Below are positions 34,772-46,505 of a stretch of DNA of 64,000 nt, piece by piece. The number at the start of each line of letters is the position of its first letter. Positions within the stretch are counted from its first letter, which is position 1. The notes beneath the pieces are model-generated. The model did not search any database. It saw only the letters and a program-made list of their open reading frames with translations, and was not told where the DNA came from. Made by a program: the position numbers and the translations under genes. The DNA is from Heloderma charlesbogerti (taxonomy: Eukaryota; Chordata; Lepidosauria; Squamata; Helodermatidae), in NCBI GenBank assembly GCA_026122225.1, contig JANEZZ010002359.1, positions 434,001-498,000 of the forward strand. The letters are read 5' to 3'.

Positions 34772-34950
34772 TGCATAAGAACATAAGAAGAGCCATGCTG
34801 GATCAAATTGAAGGTCCATCAGCATCCTGTTCACATAGCAGCCAACAAGCTGCATGTGGGAAGCCCACAAGTAAGACATGAGTGCAACAGCACCTTCCTG
34901 CCTATGTTCCCCAGAAACGGCTGAACATATACATACTGCCTCTGACTAGA
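34772..34950 (-). mobile_element. CR1 LINE 3' end, minus strand
   Basis: CATAAGAACATAAGAAGAGC is the inverted CR1 tail. GCCATGCTGGATCAAATTG and further 3' UTR words follow in inverse order to the copy at 6197-7012. Confidence 0.75.
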
Positions 34951-35109
34951 GATGTAACATTTCTGGAAATTTTAAGGCCATGGGGGGAAAAAACACGTTT
35001 TTTCCCAGGTTTTTTGGGGAAAAAATGGAAATTTGGGAAAATTGAAAAATAAGCAGTACTTTTTTTTTAGCACTCTTTACAGATCTAAAGTCACTTTGTT
35101 ACTTTAATA

Positions 35110-35245
35110 CAGCCTTCCCCAACCTGATGCCCTCCAGATATTTTGGAGTTCAGCTCCCATCAGCCTCAGGCAACATGGCCAGTGGTCAGGAATGCTGGGC
35201 ACTGTAGTCCAAAACATCTGGAGGGCATCAGGTTGGGGAGGGCTG
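35110..35245. mobile_element. hAT MITE, complete, 136 bp
   Basis: CAGCCTTCCCCAACCTGATG at the left pairs with CATCAGGTTGGGGAGGGCTG at the right, with arms continuing through CCTCCAGATATTTTGGA. The 8-bp flanks CTTTAATA and CTTTAGGA agree at 6 positions. A non-autonomous hAT derivative. Confidence 0.8.
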
Positions 35246-35954
35246 CTTTAGGAACATAAAGCAGGCTTTCTATTCCTAGAGTTATTTTATGTGTGACTTA
35301 GTTTGCTCATAAAACTATCATTATATTTTAGAACTTTAAAAAGTAAACTCAGTAAATTTGTAAGTATTGTCTGAATAGATTAGAACTATATTAAATGACT
35401 GCTGCAGCATCAGAAACATAGGACTCTACAGAACAAAACCCAAGCTGTCAAGAATGCACATTTACTGTCAAGAATGCACAGTGGTGACTTTACTCACATG
35501 CTGGCAAACTGAGCATAAATGTCTATCAGTAAAATATACTTTAGATCAATAATTTTAGAAGGAATAAAAGAACTATGCTGGGAATCTTACAGAGAGGATT
35601 AAAAATAATATTTTCCCCAATGGCTTCATTATTTCTGGACATTTTATATCTCAGGTCTTTCTGTAAAAGTGTTTTTATTACATAGCTTTTAGAAATCATT
35701 TTGGTTTGGAGGCACAGTGACAAAGCGTCTCAGCCACAGGGATGAAGCATCAGCAAACAAGTGATTTAAGCAACTGTGTGAGTTTAGCAACAGGGCGAGG
35801 AAGCCAGGGCAGTGAACTCTTCCCTCCCTACTCATAGTAAGTAACTGTAAACAAATAACTATAAATAATTTCCCCACCTTCTCATAGTAAACAACTAGCT
35901 TTTCCAGGGAAAACACACCCAAATTAAAAAAAAAAAAAGTTATGAAGGTAGAAA
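35246..35954. other. No recognised feature
   Basis: AT-rich sequence between a hAT MITE and the long CR1; a short direct repeat (ACTGTCAAGAATGCACA) occurs at about 35446 and 35465. Confidence 0.4.
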
Positions 35955-36816
35955 GACAACAGGGGGAGGGAGCTATCCAGTGTATTGCACTGAGTACCAC
36001 ATGTATGACTGTGTGCTCAGTGTAATGAGCTCCTGGCTTTCAGTGAACAAGTCCCTTCCCTTGAGGCCAAGGCTGCTGAACTGGAGAAGCTAAGGGAGGC
36101 AGAGAGGTTGGTGGATGAGACCTTCCAGGACCTATTAGCTGTGTCCCACTTGCAGGGCGACAGCTCCTCTGCTGTCATGGAGAATGCAGATCTTGGGTAA
36201 GGGGGGCGTCATTCTGAGGAAGAGGTAAATGATCCCTTAGAAGGGATGCATTTCTTGGAAGATGAACAAATATCCTCTCGCACCAAGGATGTGCCTCCGG
36301 GGAGAAGGGGGCCTTGTGGTAGTGGGAGATTCGATAATTAGACACATAGTCTGCTGGGTTTGTGATGGGTGTGTAGACCGCATGGTGAATTGCTTGCCTG
36401 GTGCGAAGGTTGCGGATATCACACACAGTCTAGATAGCCTAGTAGATAGTGCTGGGGTGGAGTCAGTGGTCATGGTCCATGTTGGTATCAACGATATGGG
36501 AAAATGTAGTCATGAGGTCCTGGAAGCCAGATTTAGGTTGCTAGGTAGGAGGTTGAAATCCAGGGGCACCAAGGTGGCTTTCTCTGAAACGCTACCTGTT
36601 CCATGCACAGGGCCAGCTAGACAGGCAAAGCTGAGAAATTTCAATGCGTGGATGAGACAGTGGTGCAGGGAGGAGGGGTTCAGATTTGTTAGGCACTGGG
36701 GAACATTTTGGGACAAGCCAGGCCTGTACAAGAGAAACAGACTCCACTTGAACCAAAATGGAACCAGACTGCTGGTGCTAAACATAAAAAGGGTGGTAGA
36801 GCAGCTTTTAAACTAA
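35955..36816 (+). pseudogene. CR1 ORF1: Cys-rich start, coiled coil, SGNH-esterase domain
   Basis: It starts near 35955 with decayed codons for a Cys/His stretch. From 36034 comes an open coiled-coil-like segment (SLEAKAAELEKLREAERLVD), closed by a TAA near 36199. The 184-codon frame at 36262-36816 is the esterase-like domain: VVVGDSIIR holds the nucleophile GDS (36325-36336), followed by VHVGINDMG, FRLLGRRLKSRGTKVAFSE and, near the end, NRLHLNQNG. The catalytic acid of the terminal DxxH-type motif is replaced (N in place of D), so even this part would be inactive. In CR1, ORF1 is thought to chaperone RNA and help membrane association. Confidence 0.8.
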
Positions 36817-37026
36817 ACCCTGGGGGAAAGCTGACAGGAGCTGGGAAGCATCCAGTTTGGGTTAAATCATCCCAAGGGGATGAAGATGAAAATGCTTTTG
36901 ATTGCCCAAATGTAGAAGGGGAGGTAATAGGCCAGGAGTACATAGTAGAACATAATAGCCAATCAAAGAGGCCAAAGGCCCATAGCAAAAGATACACACA
37001 CCAGAGACATCTGGGGAGGGACACCA

Positions 37027-37675
37027 TGTATAGGTGTTTCTATGGAAATGCTAGAAGCCTCCGAGCCAAAATGGGAGAGTTGGAGTTCTTGGGTTTAAAG
37101 GAGAACCTGGATATAGTGGACGTAACAGAAACCCAGTGGAACAGAGAGAACCAGTGGGATATGATCATCTCTGGATATAAACTCTACAGGAAGGACAAGG
37201 AAGGGTGTACTGGGAGAGGTGTTGCCCTGTACATCAAAGAGGGTGTAGTGTCAAGCAGACTAGAACACCTAAAAGGGGTAGGCTCTTCTACAGAAGCACT
37301 GTGGGTGGCAATACCAGGCTCCAAAACTAATCTAGTGCTAGGAACATGCTATTGTCCCCCAGACCAGAATGCCCAGAGTGACCTTGAGATGGAAAATGAA
37401 ATCAGGGAGGCCTCTAAACAAGGAAGCGTCGTAATAGTGGGTGACTTCAAATACCCTCACATTGACTGGATAAATGCATGTTCCAGTCACGACAAAGAGG
37501 TTAAATTTCTCGATGCCCTCAACGATTGTGCTGTAGAACAGTTGGTCATGGAACTGACCAGACAGGAGGCGACCTTGGATTTAGTCTTAAGTGGTGTCAT
37601 CCAGGACCTAGTACAAGATGTAAATGTTGTTGAAACAACTGGAAACAGTGACCACAGTGCTATCAGATTTATCAT
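37027..37675 (+). pseudogene. CR1 ORF2, endonuclease domain
   Basis: The frame open from 36708 carries an AP-endonuclease fold. From 37027 it reads MYRCFYGNARSLRAKMGELE, then VDVTETQWN (catalytic Glu), GRGVALYIKEGVV, VIVGDFKYPHIDW and SDHSAIRF. The conserved GDFNYP is GDFKYP here, so the catalytic Asn is lost. The frame is cut by an inserted SINE tail at about 37676-37789. ORF2 normally nicks DNA and primes reverse transcription at the nick. Confidence 0.85.
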
Positions 37676-37789
37676 AGCCATTATCATAGAATCATAGGGT
37701 TGGAAGGGGCCTACAAGACCTTCGAGTCCAACCACCCGCTCAGTGCCTGATTCCCAGGCAGTACTAACCAGGGCTGACCCTTAATAAAT
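37676..37789 (-). repeat. 5S-derived SINE fragment with CR1 tail, inserted in CR1 ORF2
   Basis: Read on the minus strand it gives CCTGGTTAGTACTGCCTGGG, resembling the 3' part of 5S rRNA. Then come a linker and CTTGTAGGCCCCTTCCAACC, ending in CTATGATTCTATGA, the CR1 tail. The CR1 host frame resumes after it (AAATTGCCCCGGAAG). Truncated at the 5' side; the head is only about 25 bp. Confidence 0.6.
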
Positions 37790-39540
37790 ATTTAAGTGGA
37801 AAATTGCCCCGGAAGTCCAGCACAGTCACATTTGACTTCAAAAGAGGAAACTTCTCTAAAATGAAGGAACTGGTAAAAAGGAAGTTAGAAGGGGGAATCA
37901 AGAGGATTAAATCTCTTCAAAATGCTTGGAGGTTACTCAAAACCACAATAATAGAAGCCCAACTAAAATGTATACCACAGGCCAGGAAAGGTAGCACCAA
38001 GTCCAAGAGGTCACCGGCATGGTTAATGAGCAACGTTAAGGGAGCTATTAGACAAGAGAGAGCTTCCTTCACAAAATGGAAGTCTTGCCCAAGTGAGGAA
38101 AACAAAAGGGAGCACAAGGTTGCAAAATGGCAATGCAAGCAGACAATAAGAGATGCAAAAAAGCATTTGGAAGAGCATATCGCTAACAACATCAAAGCCA
38201 ACAATAAAGACATCTTTAAATATATCAGAAGTAGAAACCCAGCTAGGGAGGCAGTTGGACTATTGGATGACAATGTAGTTAAAGGAGTACTGAAGGAGGA
38301 CAAAGAGACTGCAGAGAAGCTGAATGAATTGTTTTCATCTGTCTTCACTGCAGAAGATATAGGACAGATACCTGTGCCTGAACTGATGTTTTCGGGAAGG
38401 GAGTCTGAGGAACTGAGGCAAATAGTAGTGACAAAAGATGAAGTTCTCAACCTTACTGATAAACTGAATGCAAATAAATCACCAGGCCCAGATGATGTCC
38501 ATCCTGGAGTTCTCAAAAAACTGAACTATGAAATTACTGATCTTCTAACCAAAATATGCAACATGTCCCTAAGATCAGCCTCTATACCAGAGGACTGGAA
38601 GATGACCAATGTAACACCAATTTTCAAAAAGGGATCCAAGGGATCTGGGAAATTACAGGCCGGTTAGCTTAACATCTGTTCTGGGTAAATTGGTTGAAGG
38701 CATTATTAAAGATAAAAATAGTAAGCACATAGAAGGACAAGTCCTGTGGAAAAAGAATCAACATGGCTTTCGCAAAGGTAAGTCCTGTCTCACTAAACTT
38801 TTAGAGTTCTTTGAGAGTGTCAATAAATATGTAGATAGGGGTGATTCAGTAGTCATTGTTTACTTGGACTTCTAAAAGGCTTTTGACAAAGCCCCTCACC
38901 AAAGACTCCTGAGAAAACTTAGCTGTCATGGAATCAGAGGGCAGGTCCTCGTTTGGAACAGTAACTGGTTAAAGAACAGAAAGCAAAGAGTAGGAATAAA
39001 TGGTAAATTCTCCCAATGGGGGGAAGTAAATAGTGGGGTCCCACAGCAATCTGTATGAGGTTCAATGCTTTTCAACCTGTACATAAATGATCTGGAATTA
39101 GGAGTGAGCAGAGAAGTGGTCAAGTTTGCGGATGACACCAAATTATTTAGGGTGGTTAAAACAAAGAAGGATTGTGAAGAGCTCCAAAAGGATCTCTCCA
39201 AACTGAGAGAATGGGCATCTAAATGGCAAATGCAGTTCAATGTTAGCAAGTGTAAAGTGATGCACGTTTGGGCAAAAAATCCCAACTTCAAGTATAACCT
39301 GATGGGAACTGAGGTAGCGATGACTGACCAAGAAAGAGATCTTGGGGTTGTGGTGGACAACTCGATGAAAATGTCAACCCAGTGCGCAACCGCTGTAAAA
39401 AAGGCAAACTCCATGTTAGGCATAATTAGAAAAGGAAATGAAAATAAAACTGCCAAGATCGTACTGCCCTTATACAAATCTATGGTGCAACCACACTTGG
39501 AATACTGTGTACAGTTCTGGTCACCACACCTGACCAGAAA
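37790..39540 (+). pseudogene. CR1 ORF2, reverse transcriptase domain
   Basis: It continues ORF2 in the frame at 37804-38667 (VTFDFKRGNF to WKMTNVTPIFKKG). A frameshift follows near 38640, then NYRPVSLTSVLGKLVEGIIK and QHGFRKGKSCLTKLLEFF. A TAA in the YLDF-KAFD block at about 38873 and a TGA near 39057 break it further. The active-site block VVKFADDTKLF at 39122-39154 is intact, and the sequence ends at MVQPHLEYCVQFWSPHLTRK. Three inactivating lesions show a dead copy. The normal C-terminus and tail are missing at 39540, where an inverted piece begins. Confidence 0.88.
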
Positions 39541-39870
39541 AATGTCTCCCTATCTACTTTCTCCACACCATCCATCATTTTGTACACCTCTGTCATGTCT
39601 CCCCTCATTCACCTTCTCACTATGCTAAACAGTCCCAGATGTTGTAAGCTTTCCTCATATGGGAGTTGCTCCAGCCCCTGCATCATTTTAGTTGCCTTTT
39701 TCTGCACTTTTTTTCCAACTCTACAGTATCTTTTTTAGGGGCGGTGACCAGAACGGGTTTACGGTATTCCAAGTGTGGTTGCATAACAGTTTTGGCAGTA
39801 TAATATTGGCATTTTTTTCCTATTCCTTTCCTAATTATGCTTAACATGGAATTTAAGCCTTTTAGAGTCC
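39541..39870 (-). pseudogene. Inverted CR1 RT C-terminal fragment
   Basis: On the minus strand from 39865 it reads CATGTTAAGCATAATTAGGA and CAACCACACTTGGAATACCG, then codons for LEKKCRKRQLK and GRHFSG, running up to the junction. This duplicates in inverse the end of the plus-strand RT at 39410-39535, making a tail-to-tail arrangement. It is more decayed than the plus copy. Confidence 0.75.
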
Positions 39871-40272
39871 CACAAGAGTCCCATTACTCAGTCAGGGCCA
39901 AGGCCGTTCCATGATCATCTGGATCCACTCTAACATTCTACTGTGCACATTCCAAAGCCAAGTAACCCTCTAACTTACCAGAGAGAACAGCCTGTTAAAG
40001 AGCTGTCTGGGTGCCGATTCAGAGCTTACATACTGCAGGAGGTGAATTGGGCCTCACTTTCTCTTAGCTGCATAATTACTTCCGATTGCAAACCTTAGGG
40101 GCGGAAGAGAGCCCTTGTTTGCTGCCACTGCAACACAACCAGTGTATAGGATGAGGTGGCTTACTCATTTCAGCTGCTAGTCCTACAAGTCTGTCTACTT
40201 TCCAGGATGGAAAATGTTGAATTAAGTTGGTACATTACTGGTATTCGGGAGGCACCAACTGTAGCATGCTTT

Positions 40273-40565
40273 GTTGTTGTTGTTCAGTTGTTAAGTCGTG
40301 TCCGACTCTTCGTGACCCCACGGACCATAGCACGCCAGGCCGCTGTCTCCCAGAGTGTGCTCAAGTTCATATTCATTGCATCAGTGATGCTATCTAGCCA
40401 TCTCATCCTCTGCCGTCCCCTTCTCCTGTTGCCTTCAATCTTTCCCATCATCAGGGTCTTTTCCAAGGAGTTTTCTCTTCACATTAGGTGGCCAAAATAT
40501 TTGAGCATCAGCTTCAATATCTGTCCTTCCAATGAGCAATCAGGGTTGATTTCCTTTAGGATGGA
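40273..40565 (-). mobile_element. BovB LINE 3' end
   Basis: On the minus strand the frame MEKTLMMGKIEGNRRRGRQR continues to MRWLDSITDAMNMNLSTL and ends GVTKSRTRLNN. A TGTTGTTGTTG run (a CAACAA tail on the minus strand) lies at the low-coordinate end. It is the C-terminus of the RTE/BovB reverse transcriptase, with a 12-bp or so internal loss near WETAAW relative to the copies at 47755 and 61789. Confidence 0.88.
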
Positions 40566-40599
40566 AAGGCCTAGTTCTTTATCCAGGCCTTCCCTAAGT

Positions 40600-40790
40600 G
40601 CGTGTGCTGCCCAGTCTCTTTGTTTGTAATTATGTGTTGCAGTGGTTTTAATTGGTTTTAATGTTTTTATTATTTTTTATGTTAATGTTTTAGTGATTAT
40701 TATGTATTTTGATTGTATTTTAATGCATATGATAATGTATTTAATGTTTTTTAATTTTAATTTTAAATAAATAAATAAATAAATAATGGT
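40600..40790 (+). mobile_element. L2-like 3' UTR and tail
   Basis: TTTTAATTGGTTTTAATGTT and a T-rich UTR end in an AAATAAATAAATAAATAA tract, like the L2 3' end at 14825-15372. Confidence 0.5.
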
Positions 40791-40862
40791 GCTTGTACAA
40801 GTGCCTGGTTTCTGGATTGCTCATAGGACCACTCTCTCCCAATCTGGCTTTGTTGTAGTCAC

Positions 40863-41417
40863 TGTAAGGAGCGCTCTAGCTGCCTCTTGCAGTCCCCTCC
40901 AATAGCCAACTCAGGACACAGACGATGAGGATTCTTTCCAAGGCTTTATTCCTTTATTACTTTATGACTCTTTCAAATACTAATCACTAGCGACTAAGCA
41001 AGGAGCAGCACTGGGGAAAGATAGCAGAGTAGCCTAAGCTCCAGGTAAGGCAGTTGGTCTCCGTTTGAAGGGGAACCACGGGAAGACTCTGAACTTATGG
41101 GCTATCGAGAGATCCTCCCTCTTTCCCTTGGGTCCTCAGGACGCGACCGTTGTTTGAGCACCAAATGAGCAGTATGCCTCCTTTCTGTGCCCTCCATCTG
41201 TCGTCGCTCCCTGTGTCTGCGCCGAGCGTCCAGCAAGCCCCCCTCCAGCGCTCTCTCACTGCCAGGGTCACTATCTATCCCAGGAAAACTGGCAGGAGGA
41301 ATCTCTGCCAGCTGCTGTCCTTGTGAGAGATGAGTGAGCTCCTCTCCCATGGATTGCTGTTCCCCCTCAAAATCAGAACTGCTCTGGGGCTCTATGGGCT
41401 CAGTTTCCACCCTGACA
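40863..41417 (-). mobile_element. Solo LTR, 555 bp
   Basis: On the minus strand it starts TGTCAGGGTGG and ends CTCCTTACA, the TG...CA ends of an LTR. The 5-bp flank GTCAC is present at 40858-40862 and 41418-41422 with no mismatch. AATAAAGG and GAATAAAG signals near 40945-40965 suit a polyadenylation region. The 106-codon acidic ORF at 41102-41422 lies inside the LTR and is not called as a gene. It is left after recombination between two LTRs. The superfamily is uncertain (Gypsy or an endogenous-retrovirus class). Confidence 0.82.
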
Positions 41418-41514
41418 GTCACTTCCCAAGTTGTGTCTCAGAGGAATGTTCCTTCTATAGTTAACCTCTTATTATTTAAATGAGAATATATGATTATGAA
41501 AATTATGAAAATAG

Positions 41515-41540
41515 TCTTTCTTTCTTTCTTTCTTTCTTTG
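41515..41540. repeat. (CTTT)n microsatellite
   Basis: TTTCTTTC tetranucleotide run. Confidence 0.9.
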
Positions 41541-43135
41541 CAGATAGTATCTAGTTGTTTCTAACAATACTGCATGTGTACCACCCACATGTACTGCAAA
41601 ACCTGGGTGAGGTTCTTCCTAGATTATTGTTCCCATAAGTGCATTGTATCCACTTCAAAATGGTATTTCCTTCTATCCTAAACTATTCCAAATGGAGACC
41701 CTTTGAGTCAGATGCATGAAAGAAACATCTTTTTCCATGCTCACATTGCAAATGCATTGCTCCACGGTTTGTCTTTCACCATTTCCTTTTAAAAAGTCGT
41801 GTGAAATGTGTACTTAAGCACAAAGGTGTTGCACATTTAAATTTGGGTAGATAACCATGATAACCAGTCTCTTTTATATGGCAAACCTCAAAACGGGGCA
41901 ACCAGATGCAGAGATGGACAGAACTACTGTAACTTTAATAGTTGTATAGAAGATTGGGGGTGCTTCCTGACAAGGAGCCATCAACCTGCCTCATTCACAG
42001 ACATCCACTCATAACCCTCCCAGGTTTTCCCACTGCTTCTTCTGTCTTTTCTCTTACCACAAAAAATCAATTAAGGAGGAAAAGACAAAATTGCTGCACA
42101 ATGCCTTCTGACTGGTACTGCTAGGAGCTGTCCATCTGGAGGCACCCAGAATTTCAGCAGGTGCAACCTTTTTCATCCCTGTGTAACAAACTGTACTAGC
42201 AAAAGTTTCCCTCTGCTGCATAATTATTAAAAGATCCAGGAGCCTTTTGCATTTGGTCACCGTAGTAGCAACCCATGTCGTTGTTTTGTATTTAGCTTAG
42301 ATCACTTTCCGTATAGTGCAATCTTTAAAATGAAAACTCTCTCTAAATAAAATCCGATGAACTGTCAGCATGTATTGTGAACCTGCCTCCCAAAAAACCC
42401 TATCAATATACATGCAGGACACTGGGTTACTTTGTGATTGATGAGATTCTCAACGACAGCAGCATCTTCATAACAAAAGACACAGCAAAGGGAATAAAGC
42501 ATGATCTAAAATGTAACTCCTGACAACATCACTATAACTAAAAAACTCAATATTTATCATCTTGCCTTCCAGGACTACTGCCTTGATGTGTTAGTGAAGC
42601 CAGCCATGTTTTGCAGACTCCACAATTGTGAATTCAAAAGATGTACATGCTGAGATGCTGCAATTGCATAGGATAAGATTATCAAGATAAGAGTAGACAT
42701 GCTGGACTGTTAGGGATGCTTTAGACAGAAGCAAAATCTGGAATTTAATGATCAGGAATTAGCTAGATAGTTCACTACTATACACAAATGTATGACCTAT
42801 GAATGCCCTTTCAGTGTATTTTCTCTTAGCTACAAAAGTCTATAGAAGATTACTAACAACACACCCTTATGATTTGGTATTCCATTTTCATGGATCAAAA
42901 ACTACCTTGGAGACACTTGTGTATACATTTTTCTAGCATCCCATATTCTTCTCAAGTACACCAGTTTGTAATTGTTTACTGAAAACCAAGATGAGGAGAG
43001 AGCTTATTATTCAGCCTCAACCACTAGTATTAAGTCAGACAATCTGCAGCATTTGTTCAGAAGGGAAGAAACAAGTCTGAGCAAATATAAAAGCACTGAA
43101 CTTTATTGGAATCTAGTGATATCTATATCATCGAC
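41541..43135. other. No recognised feature
   Basis: Intron sequence with only short unsupported ORFs. Confidence 0.4.
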
Positions 43136-43139
43136 CTAT

Positions 43140-43185
43140 ATACACACATACACACACACACACATTACACACACTCATACACATA
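43140..43185. repeat. (CA)n microsatellite
   Basis: Interrupted ACAC run; the Thr-His frame over it is spurious. Confidence 0.92.
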
Positions 43186-43327
43186 AGGCATCAGGTACCT
43201 GGGAACACATTGTTATGCCTTGACACAGTTCAGATAGTTAAAGCAAGATGAGGCAGGGGTCAGGCTGCCCAGCACTGAGTTACCTCTGGGATAACACTGA
43301 ACAGCTTCCAACAATTAGAATCTAACA

Positions 43328-43817
43328 CAGGGGTAAGCAACCTTTTTGGGCCCATGGGCACATCTGGCAATTTGAGAAACTTTCATGAACACCACCACAA
43401 AATGGCTGCCATGGGAGGCAAGGCTAGACACAAAGGGGCAAGTAACCTTTCCAAACAATTCTGAACAAGGCAGAGGTAGGGTCTCAACCACAACACACTA
43501 AACAACTCCTTTAAACCCACAGTTTTCAGTGTATTTTCTTTTCCCCCCTTCTTTTTCTTCCTGGCTGGGTGCACTGCAGAGGAAAACGTCAGTCTGAATG
43601 TCTCTGAGCCCCATCATATAGCCCAGAGGCATTAACAGAAATGAAGATGGCAGCAGCTGGAGGCCCTCACTTTGCTTAGAAGTGATCTCAGCTGCTGGTA
43701 AGAAAACATGTTAATTAAAAAAAACACACAGTGGGAGGGACAGGGCACCTTGGCAGGCACCAAGAAACACGTCTGGGGGCACATTGGTGAACACAGGTAC
43801 CATGTTGCCTATCCGTG
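43328..43817. mobile_element. hAT-type non-autonomous element, 490 bp
   Basis: The left end CAGGGGTAAGCAACCTTTTT pairs inverted with ACCATGTTGCCTATCCGTG at the right. The flanks ATCTAACA (43320-43327) and ATCTAACG (43818-43825) share 7 of 8 bases, a typical hAT target duplication. The internal ORF is chance; no transposase. Confidence 0.85.
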
Positions 43818-43984
43818 ATCTAACGTGTGGGAGAAAATAGCTATTAGTAGGCAGGTAAGGAGAATTATATTCCATGTGTAAGACCCAGACTCAGACACAG
43901 CAGGATTCCCAAACATTAAATGGTGTATTAGACTGTTCCACACATACCATTTTTTCTACCCAGATGTAGGAAAAAATGTGCACT

Positions 43985-44028
43985 TGTTGTTGTTGTTCAG
44001 TTGTTAAGTCGTGTCCGACTCTTCGCAC
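43985..44028 (-). repeat. Minimal BovB 3' end
   Basis: TTGTTGTTGTTCAGTTGTTA and GTCGTGTCCGACTCTTCG are the last 40 or so bases of BovB in inverse. This is an extreme 5' truncation. Confidence 0.8.
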
Positions 44029-45395
44029 AGTCATGTGTAAATACTGGTATCTATTTTGCCACAGTTACACATGGTTGGAAACTGTAACACGCAAAGGCTA
44101 ACAAACATGTGTAATGAATGATGACTATGTACATGTTTTTCCATGCTTCCCCGCTATGTTTCTGTAAGAAAAATATAATGAGTGAAATGGCCCATAGACA
44201 CTACTAGAAAGGGAACAAGAAGAACTATTATTGCAAATAGGGCAGTTTTTTTCTCTCTCTCTCTCTCAGGAAATGAAGTAGCTCTTACTAATCTGAGAAA
44301 CACTTAAGCATTTAGGAATGAGCCAGGACAATTGTTTCCCCCCCCCCCGTCTTGTTTGTTGCCTGGCACAGTAATTCAGGAGAACTGGTTTAGGAAGCAG
44401 ATTATGTATAGCCCTAGAAAGCCACTTCCTAAGGCTAACACAAAACCAAAATTTCTACTCCTGTGTGTTGCTCCTGGTACATCTTCATGGCACCTGAGTC
44501 CTTCCTTGGGACTCATCTCATAATACTCTTTTCTCTTTTCAAAAGAGTTGAAAATGTTAAGTGGTAATTCGAATCACTTTAATGAATCTGTGAGCACTTG
44601 TAGCTAATTAATCTGGAATAATAGTCATAAATTGACATAAAAGCATGAGAAAGCTCGAAAAAGTGTGCACCCAAGGATATTGGTGAAAGCCACCATTTTA
44701 CCATTCTTCAGTGGCCTTGTCTCTGTTGTTGAAACAATGGCAAAACATACTAAAGCTAGGGTGTGTTTTTTTAATCTTCTCTGTGAACCAAAGTTTCAAC
44801 TGAATCCAAATTCAGACCTCGTACAAAAGCAAACAATGTTACGATGACTGCCCTTCTCTTTTGTTACAGCTAGTGAGCATGACTATCCCACTTATGAAAA
44901 GTCATGTTTCCTCCAACACTGTAAACATTTCACAATATACTATGTGAGGCCTAGCACATAACAAATGTTTATGGCTATAAGACAATTAGAGCAGGTATAA
45001 AAAACAATTTTGCACAGCCTAACGTTTCCCATATTGCTTCACATTCCACATAAAATTTGCCCTTTGCAGCTGCAGGAAGAAACAGAAATTGCAGACAAGG
45101 GTAGAGGGCTAGGAATGAAAATGATGGGGAAAGCTGTAGAGAATGCAGAAAATTTTATAATCTCTGTTGGAAAATGTCTAGTTTTTATTGATCCAAGACA
45201 ACGGTTATTATGATCAGGCTGGTCTACTTGAAGTGTTTATTGATTAGGAGTCTTGAAAATGTTTAAATTTTGGTGATTAGGAACACTTTAATTTAGTCAT
45301 GCTTTTAAGGTTCTCCTCTATCATGAGAACAATAACTGTATTCCTTCTACTTTTATTATTATAAAAACCTCCAGGAAGTAGCTACGGTTGGTGAC
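44029..45395. other. No recognised feature; C homopolymer at about 44339
   Basis: AT-rich intron sequence with a short CT run near 44250 and a run of C; nothing else recognised. Confidence 0.4.
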
Positions 45396-45399
45396 TTCT

Positions 45400-46163
45400 C
45401 AGCTCCATGTAGTGTTGGAGGAAACTGATTATTTAGATCCAGTCCAGTCTAAATTCAGATACAGCTTCAGGACTGGAACAGCCTTGGTTGCCCTCACAGT
45501 TTACTTGCACTAGGAGTTGGATGGCAGAAATACAGACCTCGTACTTCTGATTAACCCCAGTGTCATTTGATACTGTTGCCACGGTATCCTTCAAGCCTGA
45601 TATTTAGCCTACAGTGTTTCAGGGGCTCCTATCCTTCCTGGATAGCCAGTATCAGAAGGTATTGCTGAATGATGACTGTTCCACCCAATGGCCTCTGGTT
45701 TGTGGGGTGCCACAGGATTCCATCCTATCACCTATGCTTTTCAACATCTATATGAATCTGCTGGGAGAAGTCATTCAGAGGTTTAGACTGCAGTGCCACC
45801 AATAAGCGGATGACACACAACTTTGCCTCTCTTTTCCACCTTAGAGTACCAGGGAGGTGGTTCTGGTGAACCTCCTGAATTAGTGACTGGATACAGTATT
45901 GGAAGAGATGAGAGAGAACAAGCTGAAACTTAGCTGAAGCAAAATGGGTTGAGAAGTCCACTAATCTGGATAGCGGTGCAGAACTGATCGTGGACAGGGT
46001 TACATTACCCCTGAAGGATCATGTGTGCAGTGTGGGAATACTTCTGGACCTGTTGCTATTGAAGCCCAGGTGGTGGCAGTGGCCAGGAGGGTTGTTTTTT
46101 AAAAAAAATCTGCTTAAGTTCAACAATTGCACTCCTATACAGGACAGCCAGAACTAGTCTCAG
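45400..46163 (+). pseudogene. L2 LINE reverse transcriptase, 5' segment
   Basis: Decayed L2 RT. Around 45614-45805 the frame has FQGLLSFLDSQYQKVLLND, GVPQDSILSPMLFNIYMN (the normal QGS is QDS), followed by a segment with the active site destroyed (QCHQ-stop-ADDTQL in the raw codons, 45795-45825). It ends at codons LHSYTGQPELVS, where an insertion splits it. The other half is at 47219-47555. Confidence 0.75.
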
Positions 46164-46505
46164 GCTGGATCTACACTTACCGCCTTTTTTCGCTTCCAAT
46201 GAGGTTTCACCGCCTGCCTTTCACACTACGCAGTACCCGCCTCGAATTGGAACCGGAATTTCCAACTTCCATGCTCCCGCTTTCAATACCCTGATATCCC
46301 AGTATTTCCCCTTAACGTGCTCTGATTTTCCGCCTTAGCTACCATATCTGGTCGTAGTCCCCTCCCCCGCCTGTCCATATACAGCAGTGTTTGTATTTCC
46401 CTCCTGTCCAATCACAGCTCTTGACGGCCTCATGTCTTCTTCCAGTTACTGATCACATAGCTTCCTCAGCAGCCCCCATTTCCTCAGCAACAAGCAAAGG
46501 GCTGG

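Noticed and set aside
41102..41422. Host gene of 106 codons, minus strand
   Set aside because: It lies within a solo LTR bounded by an exact 5-bp duplication and has no recognised domain.
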